Below are positions 56,242-64,000 of a stretch of 64,000 nucleotides of DNA, piece by piece; the first letter of the stretch is position 1, and each line of letters starts with the position of its first letter. Origin of the DNA: Sporothrix humicola (taxonomy: Eukaryota; Ascomycota; Sordariomycetes; Ophiostomatales; Ophiostomataceae); contig WNYE01000098.1 of NCBI GenBank assembly GCA_021396245.1, positions 87,435 through 151,434 on the forward strand, read 5' to 3'. The notes under the pieces were generated by a model that worked only from the letters and a program-made list of their open reading frames with translations, was not told the DNA's origin and did not search any database. The position numbers and the translations under genes are program-made.

Positions 56242-59200
56242 GATGAACCAACACCAACAGCACGCTCCGAGAACACGCACAGCAGAACACAGCACAGGCG
56301 GCACACCTCAGCACAGGCTCTTTGGGGAGGGAGGAGTCGGGGAGTGTTTCCACGCCCCCTCCCTCACGGTTCAGCACGCTTTTTCGCCTCGCTGATGTGC
56401 TTTTCCACGCTTTCTGGGCTCTCCACGCGCGCATCTTGCAGCGCAGCACGCTGGTCTGGGTTTTGTTTCTGGCTGTTTTTCAACGACGCAATGCCAGTGT
56501 CTGTTTGTTCCCTCTGTATGCACGCCCCCGTGTATTCCCATCTGTCAGCCACACCAAGTTGGAGTTGGTCTGCCACCACAACCATCAGCCATGAGCAAGC
56601 CCATCAATCAATCACACTTTCTTTTCGCTTCCTTCAGAACACTGGAAAGAAGAAAAGAATACGCCATTTTCTCGTCGTGGCTCCCTATGGTTCTTGGTTG
56701 TTCCGCATCATATCGTCGTTTTTGGCATTATTTCTCTTGCATTTCAGGCAGTCCCCTTTTCTCGTGTCCCCTCTCTTCGCCCTCCTCTTTTCCCTTTTCT
56801 CGTCCATCATCACCCCCTTCGTTTCGTAACTTACAGTTTGTTTTTTCCTCAATCTGCCAAGCCACAACCATACTTCGTAAACCATTTTCCTTTTGTCTTA
56901 TTGTTTCGTCGCTTCACTTTCCGGGTCTATGCATCTGCCCAAAAGGGATGGCATAAACTCGAGAACAAAAATACATCGTCGCATTCATAGCATAAACATC
57001 CACCCTCAGCAAACGAACGTCAGCAAATCAATATTCCGGTCTTGTGGCAGGTCTTATTATTACGAATACGGGCCCTGGGGTTCTCCACGGCATATGGCAT
57101 ATGCTTTTTCGGCTGGCCTGTCCAGCATGACTTCAGGGTGGATAGCCCAGTGGCCCCTGCACTTTCTTTTCCCCCCTTCCTTCGCTCCAGACCGTGTGGC
57201 TCGCCATCTCCGAAAACCCAAAATGGGGGCACGGGAAGTGGAAGGATAATTTTCAAGGGGCGAAAAGAAGCAAGGTGAGGTTGAGCCAGCAGGAGAGCAG
57301 GGAACAGGGAGCAAGGGTAGGTATCTTACGTCTTCCTTGGAAAGCATCATTTTCGTGCGCCACTGCCTCATATTAAAATTTCAAGTCTTGAGAATAAAGG
57401 ACGAGGGCACAGACAGGTCGGTCAAACAATGACACATTTGACCTGACAAACAGGCAAGAGCGGAAAACCAGGCTCGCCAGGCAAACAGCTTTGTCGAGAA
57501 CCAAACTGCCATATGCCAGAACACGAACATGTGCAGTGGCAATTGCGTCTGTGTGTTGTGTGCCGTCTTTACTTACGGAATACCCACCTCTCGTTCTTTG
57601 GCTGTCACATCGCCGAGTGCGATGGCAATTCACCCCTTGCTTGACCACTTCTCGCCTCCACCATGTGCCATGGAAGCAAAAGAAGGACAGCTCGAGGCAG
57701 CCCTTGCGTGACACAAGTCTTGCACAAGGTGAAAGAAGGTGTGCACGGGAGCAAGATATTGTCACGAGGTTTGAGATCTGTTAGGGTCGGTGTGCAACAG
57801 GTCTCTTTCACCTCCAATCGCATAAAAATAGCCACATCTCTTCCGCCCAACATCGTATCGTCATCAGCCGTTGACAAGCTCCGTATATAAAAGGTTGTTG
57901 GCCACCGAGCCACCAATTCTCCCTTTCCATGCCTTTAGCGCCGTCCCTGTACGAGTCTGTTGGTCGACATTTCCGGCAACAAGGTGAGCGGCTGTCGTCA
58001 GAGAAAAGATCGCTCTAGAAATACATGTGTTTTGCCTTCCGCCGCACCCTCCTGTTGGCCATTTTCTCGGACCTGCTGTTGGCCGGATATGGTCCCTTCC
58101 TGCGCCAACAAAGAAGAGCATTCCCAGATACACAAATGGCATCGGCATACAACCTGACAGCCTGTCTTGCATAAAATCGATCATAGAGCAGTCTTTTCTT
58201 ATGCATGCTGCCACGGAGACAGGTGGTGTGCACCTCTGGCCCTCGCTTGTAATTCCCCCTCCTGTTAACCCCGTGCAAACGACCGCTGGGCACACTGTCT
58301 GGTGCTGTTAGGGCCGGCTGTGGCCCGAGTATGCGCGTCACTAACGCCTTTTTAGGCGGGATTTTTAATCTCCCTTGTAACGGAGTATGCGGAAATAGCC
58401 CCGTATATTTTACAGCACGGCTTAGTAACATACAGCAAGTGTCAAAAGGTCTCACTAACACGAATCCCGTGATCTGTTGACAGCTCACGGTCTACCTCAA
58501 AATCAAATAAACAACTGGAGAATGTTAGATTCAGAAGCTTATAATGCTCTGGAAGTAAACAATAGCATTTAGTATACTCCTATAGAAGAGGCTCGAAACT
58601 ATGCGTCCTACAGAGTGTTCACGAGAATTTGCTCTTCGGAAAGAAGATCCACGGAGCTATGGAACGGCCAGCCACGATTAATTCTTAGAAAAACATATAA
58701 AAAGAAACAAAAGGGGAAGGTCAATGTATATGACGTGTCGAGGCAATGTTCCGCGTCGGTTGGGCAAAGGCACGGTAGAGTGCATAGTAGGCTGCATGCC
58801 ACTTTAAGCAGAGCTTTCCAACGTGGCTAATATCGCAAGCCGTCTCCATTTCGATATTTTCAATTTATCGCGATAGAGTGCACGGCACGCCCCTGTTGGT
58901 CACCCTGGAGGTTTGTCTGCAAATTGATATTCGACATTGATCTATATCTCCCATCACTGCCATCTCATTCTATACCCGGGCAAAATAAGCCGTGGCCGGG
59001 TGAGAGCTCAATTTGGTCTCGGTACGTGAACCAGTGAACCATTTTTGCGTTCAAAAGGCCTAGCCCCTTTTTTATTTTAATTTTCGTTTATTTCGTTTAC
59101 TTTGTTTATTTCAATGCTGGCAAAATAGGGGCCCCAAATCCGCATACTTGCATCTTGCATTGTTGCATGTACTCGGATCGTGACATTTGTGTTGCCTTGT

Positions 59201-60508
59201 GCTTTGTGTCAGGATTTTTTGTGTTCATGTCTGCATCCCTGCAGTCTGTTCGTGCTTTGTATTTCCACCGTCTTAGACGTCGGCTGGGGGGGAGGATGAC
59301 AAGCAATCGCAACAGTAACAAGAGTAAAATACATCATAGCTGCGTAACAGGCTGGATCTGAAACATCCATCGGTTGGAAATGCTTCAAGGCCAAAGAGGC
59401 GAGAAAAAAAAAGAAGAAAAAAGAGAAGAAGGAGCACAAGTAAACAAATCCAATCGAGGGCGCACACAAGAAATGAGGGATGATTTTACAGCTCAAGATA
59501 GAGACAATGCACAGGAGCATTTGACACAAACACAGACAAGACGAGACACTAGACAGCTTTGCCCTTCCGTCTCCCGGCACCGCTTACCCATCAGAATGCA
59601 CTGCATTTACTTTGTATGCAAAGGGAATGCACAGCATCTCTTACGCAGCCCTGGGGGCCACAGCATATGCGCGTACACACACAACGTACACTCTCTCCCT
59701 CTTTCGTACGAGCGTACACTGCACACACTTTTTTATGCAGCCGCAAGGTGCCGCACACAACGCACACAACGTACACAACACACACACGATACACACCTGA
59801 ACACGACACATCCATCGACGTACATGATGCTGTACAACACGAGATACAAGGAGTAAAGAGCACGGATCACAGGAACACAAGAGCACAGAAGCACGGAAAT
59901 GGGAAACACACATACGGGGAAGGGGTGACGTTGTGTACGCCCTCCAGCCCCTTTATTCTGTCTCCCTTTTCGGTTGTCCTTCTGGTCAGCTGATATATAT
60001 GATGCAGTGGCTTTTCCTTCGAAGGGGAATCAGATAACGAGACAGATACGAATAAACACGTGTAGTACCGCACTCGACAGTCCTAGAATTGCGCATTCAA
60101 AAGAAAAGGAGCAATGTCAAAAGAATGTCGGGAAGTTGAGGAATGCAAGAGTCTGTAAAGGGTAATATCCGTACTTGATAAAAGAAGCAAGAAATAAATA
60201 CGTCGTAGGTGTCAAGACCAATATTTAATGTCTGTTTCACACTTCCTTGGCCTGCTGTTTTTTTAGGTGTGTTTGTCACAACCACGTGCTATTTCTTCTG
60301 TGCGGGCAAAGGAGGGGAAAGGGACAACAGCCGAGAATATCGGTCTGCGGTCAAAATATGTTGTCGAAAAAGTTGTCATATGAAAATTAGTCGCCAAAAG
60401 AAATAAACGTCGTAAAAATCGTATTATTCTCATTCTCGATGCGTAGTTAAAATTCAAAGGCAATATGGTATTCGTAGCCAGTTACTTCAGTCTAGATGAA
60501 GTAAGTAT

Positions 60509-60546
<38 letters not shown>

Positions 60547-63500
60547 AGTTCACCAACACCCTCGCTCTATGCGAGGATCATGTGCAAGCTTATGTACAAA
60601 ATAGTGCAACAGAAAATGAGATCATTCCCGTGTCCTCATTGTAGGCTAATATCGCTGAATCATAAACAGTGATCTGTCCGGGCCCGATGGGTAGGGTAAT
60701 CAATATAAGGTAGGTGCCTCATAACGGTAACGCACTCAAATAAAAGACATATAAAACAAATAAACAGAAAGAAATATATAATACCACACACACAATATAA
60801 AACAGAACCGGCCGTCTACTTTATACAAAGTACATGTGCTATCGTACCGTATCAATATCGCCGATCAGGTAGAGGGCGTTGGGGAAAGGTAGTCGAGTAG
60901 TTCTGGTAGTTCATCCCCATTCGGAGGACGATAGAGGGCCAATCTATTCACGACAGCATCACTTTCTCGGCGTGCAAATTGTGGGTGTTTCGCTTCGGGT
61001 TTGCAGCCTTTTCTTTCTTGCCTCTATCCCTCCATCCGTCCACACGCCCATTGTATACAAAAGACAAAATACGATTGCTGCATATACAAGCACCATGGGA
61101 CGGCACGCACGGAGATTCCTGTCGCAAAACTGGCCAGACCAAGAGCCAGTGGGCGTGAGTTTATATTTTCCGCCAGCCGAGACTACGCCGCATGCTTCCT
61201 CCGTTGTACCATGGAAAGTAAATATGGCAATTGGGTTCACGGTCCCGAGAGAAAAGAAGGTGGCTGGACGAATAAAACAAAGGATATTAAGCTCCAATAT
61301 GCAATTATCGGTCGCCATTATTAATTATCCCAATAGTCGTTTGTGATGATGCAGCTGCAATACCCCGTGACAAGTCAGGTTAGACAATGTCGACAGGCTG
61401 AACATGTAAGACAGGATTTCCTCATGTTCGTGAGAAGATGAGATGAAAGGATTATGATGGGATACAAAGACTAGCAATACTAGAAAAGAGTAGACGAAGT
61501 AGATGGAATTTGAACTAAATAAATATAGATACAGGACAAATCAACATACAAAATATAAAGTATGTAGAGATGAAAGTAAACCGTTTTTTAAGAATGCGCT
61601 GCAAGTTTGGTCGCCAGTATCGGTGAGAATGTGTTACTAAGAAAGCAAATATTTGGCAATGGTCGAGCAGATTATGCATTATCAAACAACGGTGCACGTT
61701 CGTCTGCAGGGTCGCTTGGGGGCGGCCGTTCGAGAGCTGTGCGAACAGATCTTCGACTTGGTCGTCACTTGGGGCCGGGGCTCACGTCACAACTCAACGA
61801 GGGCGTTGTACGTAGCAAAGAAAGAAAAAAAAAGGGGGGACGCCCTGACCAGAAACACAAGAAACAAAAACTGCCTGAGCACAACAGCAAACTCCGACAA
61901 CCTGCGACAGAGCGACGGAGATCATTTTTGGGTGGTGGAGAAGAAGAAAATGGAGAGTGCGAGGGAAGAGGAAAAGAACGTGGAAAACACAAATACAATG
62001 TCAGAGACACCGTGTTGGAGACAGACACAGGACATGGGATTGGCGATGAGACGGGAAGTGATGAAAAGATGACAGGAATTTGTACGACAAATCATCGCTT
62101 CTTTATTCCGTACATCGTTCCTTATATCATATATGCCTTCCTTTTCCCTACCCGACTTTCCTGATCGCCGTTCGAACATGCATTTTTACTTGCCGCCTCT
62201 TCTTCCTTGCCTTCTTTTTTACCTTCTTTCCTTCTGCTCCTCTCCCGTCATGCCTCGCCTTTTCCTATGATCTGCGCACATCTTTTCCTTGATTCCCTGA
62301 TCGTCCGTCTCTTTTCTTTCTTTCCCTGTTGCTCTCTACCTTCTGTTCATCCCCTCTCTGTGCGCAATTTGCGGCTGGTTCAGCATCCGGTCTGCCGTTT
62401 CTGATGTGCGTCGTACAACAAACCATCGGTGAACCGTGGGAAGGGGAAATAGGGTACAGGCACACCACACTCCAAAGGAGATAAAAAAACATGCCTGCGC
62501 CGAGTCTCACACTCTGTACCTTGGGTGGAGTGCACATCACAATGGGAAATGGCGGCCTGGTGAGAAGTGACAGAAAATAAAGGGGAAAGGTATGGGATGC
62601 GCGCGGGCGCTGTAGATCGAATCGTCCGGACACGCAGGTCAAACAGTTGAATGGGAAAAGGGGGTTTGTGGGGAATTATTGATTTGCATGTATACATTTA
62701 CTGTGTATATATAAAACAATGCACAGACATCGCGAGTCGGGCTTGTCAGTCGCCGATGCAGCTATCATCTTTTATGTTGTGGTGCCACAGGTAATGCAAC
62801 CGATATGCCCGCGGACCTGATTTATACTTGAAATATATGCGACTTCCTCTGATTAATATTCATTGTTTTCTTTTGTTTTTCCTTTGTTTTTCATATTTAA
62901 AAAAAATGTGCCTATTGCAAGAAAAAAAAAAAAAGAAAAAAAAAAGACAAACACAATGTTCGAATTTTAGACGTATGATACAAAAACAGACAGACTGTAT
63001 CCCAAACCCGGCCAGGTATCGTATCCGTATCACATACTCTACTACGACGTGCCTGGTATATGGTATTTTCACATGGCGTTGTAGCCATGTTCACCTCGAA
63101 CGACATCTATACGAGTATGGTACATGCATAAAAATCACCAGAGGGATGTAATACCTGATATGAGAGAACACGACAGAGAAAATATAAAAGCAGGCAAGGC
63201 AATGGCTGTAAAGCTCTCAGTGGCCTGGCATGAAATGAAGAGTACTGATAATAAATGATGATTGAATAGAAAGGCGATAGTAAAATGACAGAGGCCATAT
63301 GAAAAGAAATATAAACATATCGGGAACCCAGAGACAGACCAGAACATATACACCGGGAAAATAAAAGCACAATGACAAAGACCATGGACCGACTTCTCGC
63401 CATATATAATGAAAATAAAACAGGGCTTAAAAACGAAGTGCTTCCGATAACTCTCGTCCGAATAAAGACCAAAAAGATGACACCACTAGATCCGAAGATC

Positions 63501-63666
63501 TCTTCCACCCCGCTGCACCAAAGAAAACTTGATCCCCCTTCCTCCCCTTCTATACAATTAGTAGATCTCGTTGACGTACGTAGCCGCATTCAGCTTGAAC
63601 AAGTAAAAAGGAAACAAAGGAAGATGGAAAGACGAAAAGACGAATAAAGTCTTTTGGCACATTTGC

Positions 63667-64000
63667 TCACGACTTGTCGCTGTCGTGGTCGGGCACGTAG
63701 CTTGTCTCGCCGAGCATGCCTGCACCGCCTGACGCAGCCGTGGTCGTCATTGTCGCCTGTGTTGTGGATAGGGGTTGCGTCTGGACGGTCGGACCAGTCG
63801 TGGCCGGTGCAGGCGCTGAAGCCTCCGAAGCACTGCCGCCAGCAGTTGCTGCAGGTGCAGGTGCTGCCAGCCCCGCGGCCGGAGCAGCACCAGCCGTGCC
63901 GTGGCGCGTCGCAGCATTCGCGGCGGCCACGTGCAGCCGCTGATCAAGCGCGCGCAGTGCCAGTGCTCGTCTCCGCTCGGCTTCGGCGCGCGTGCCGCCG
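63667..64000 (-). CDS. C-terminal end of a gene cut by the window edge
   Basis: A minus-strand frame is open from the right edge to a stop at 63667, about 111 codons. It begins with a charged helical segment, RAEAERRRALALRALDQRLH, followed by Ala-rich sequence and a Ser/Thr/Pro/Gln-rich tail ending YVPDHDSDKS. The codon usage and composition look like real coding DNA of this genome. The helical phrase reminds me of the C-terminus of fungal TMEM115/DUF1751 membrane proteins, but this is a weak memory-based resemblance. The 5' part lies outside the window. Confidence 0.5.
   Translation of the reverse strand, partial: GGTRAEAERRRALALRALDQRLHVAAANAATRHGTAGAAPAAGLAAPAPAATAGGSASEASAPAPATTGPTVQTQPLSTTQATMTTTAASGGAGMLGETSYVPDHDSDKS

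Larger units (their letters stand above)
52594..63666. other. 11 kb without a recognisable gene
   Basis: The first 700 bases are the CYC8 leader and promoter. Beyond that no frame on either strand shows a domain, and splice-like motifs do not link open frames into a protein I recognise. Contents include G-rich DNA with G-quadruplex potential (53515-53720), a 9-bp repeat (about 56124-56152), a heptamer array (56193-56241), CA-rich DNA (59750-59800), an A28 tract (60517-60544), an A13-type run near 62925, and ACGACGTA octamers at 55007 and 60199. The sequence is not uniformly AT-rich, so it does not look like classic RIP-erased transposon DNA. Confidence 0.5.

Noticed and set aside
55819..56829. 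336-codon plus-strand frame in the 11-kb desert
   Set aside because: It runs through a heptamer array and C/T-rich DNA, has no domain, and shows no splice context.
60517..60544. A28 tract as the tail of a LINE-type element
   Set aside because: No reverse transcriptase or other coding remnant lies upstream, and no target duplication was found.

Overview
The window is nuclear DNA from a filamentous ascomycete (Pezizomycotina, most likely a Sordariomycete). The evidence is short spliceosomal introns with GTAYGT/GTAAGT-type donors and CTAAC/CTGAC branch points, Ala/Ser/Gly-rich extensions on conserved proteins, pyrimidine-rich gene leaders, and fungal-specific families (Stc1-domain protein, CYC8/SSN6, Rad57). 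The species is not identifiable by eye. No rRNA, tRNA, CRISPR array or bacterial-type operon was seen.

Layout. (1) 1-7.34 kb is a graveyard of decayed pieces: a SNF2-type helicase pseudogene, a clathrin heavy-chain fragment on the other strand, a Ty1/copia integrase remnant, several local duplications and a 48-bp x3 minisatellite. Differences between the copies of one duplication are all C:G to T:A, as expected of RIP. (2) 7.34-8.77 kb holds a sugar-porter MFS transporter whose 3' part is lost at the junction with the copia remnant. (3) 8.8-14.06 kb has no recognisable gene but holds a clustered octamer and a 25-bp palindrome. (4) 14.06-16.32 kb is a fungal DUF7514-like gene, followed by 3.6 kb of gene-free DNA with a strong hairpin. 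(5) 20.04-28.55 kb is a housekeeping block: Stc1-domain gene (-) divergent from RAD57 (+), and RAD57 convergent with RPC2/RET1 (-), the second-largest subunit of RNA polymerase III. (6) 28.5-34.9 kb is gene-free. (7) 34.9-52.6 kb is a second housekeeping block: a PUF4-type Pumilio gene (+) with a long leader and a 1.07-kb intron that contains a credible second start, RFC1 (-), MRPL16 (+) and CYC8/SSN6 (-). (8) 52.6-63.67 kb is 11 kb without a recognisable gene. (9) The right edge cuts a minus-strand gene, of which only the Ala-rich C-terminus is visible.

The intact genes are core functions: DNA replication clamp loading (RFC1), homologous recombination (RAD57), Pol III transcription (RPC2), global co-repression (CYC8), mRNA control (PUF4-type), mitochondrial translation (MRPL16) and probably RNAi-directed heterochromatin (Stc1 domain). 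They are separate transcription units, not a pathway cluster. I found no clear undescribed multi-gene system. The most unusual signals are the alternative PUF start inside a giant intron, the minus-strand hairpin at 16.77-16.83 kb, the clustered ACGACGTA octamers, and the mosaic of broken genes at the left edge. Exon structures were inferred by eye from splice signals and conserved protein sequence; no search or RNA evidence was available.
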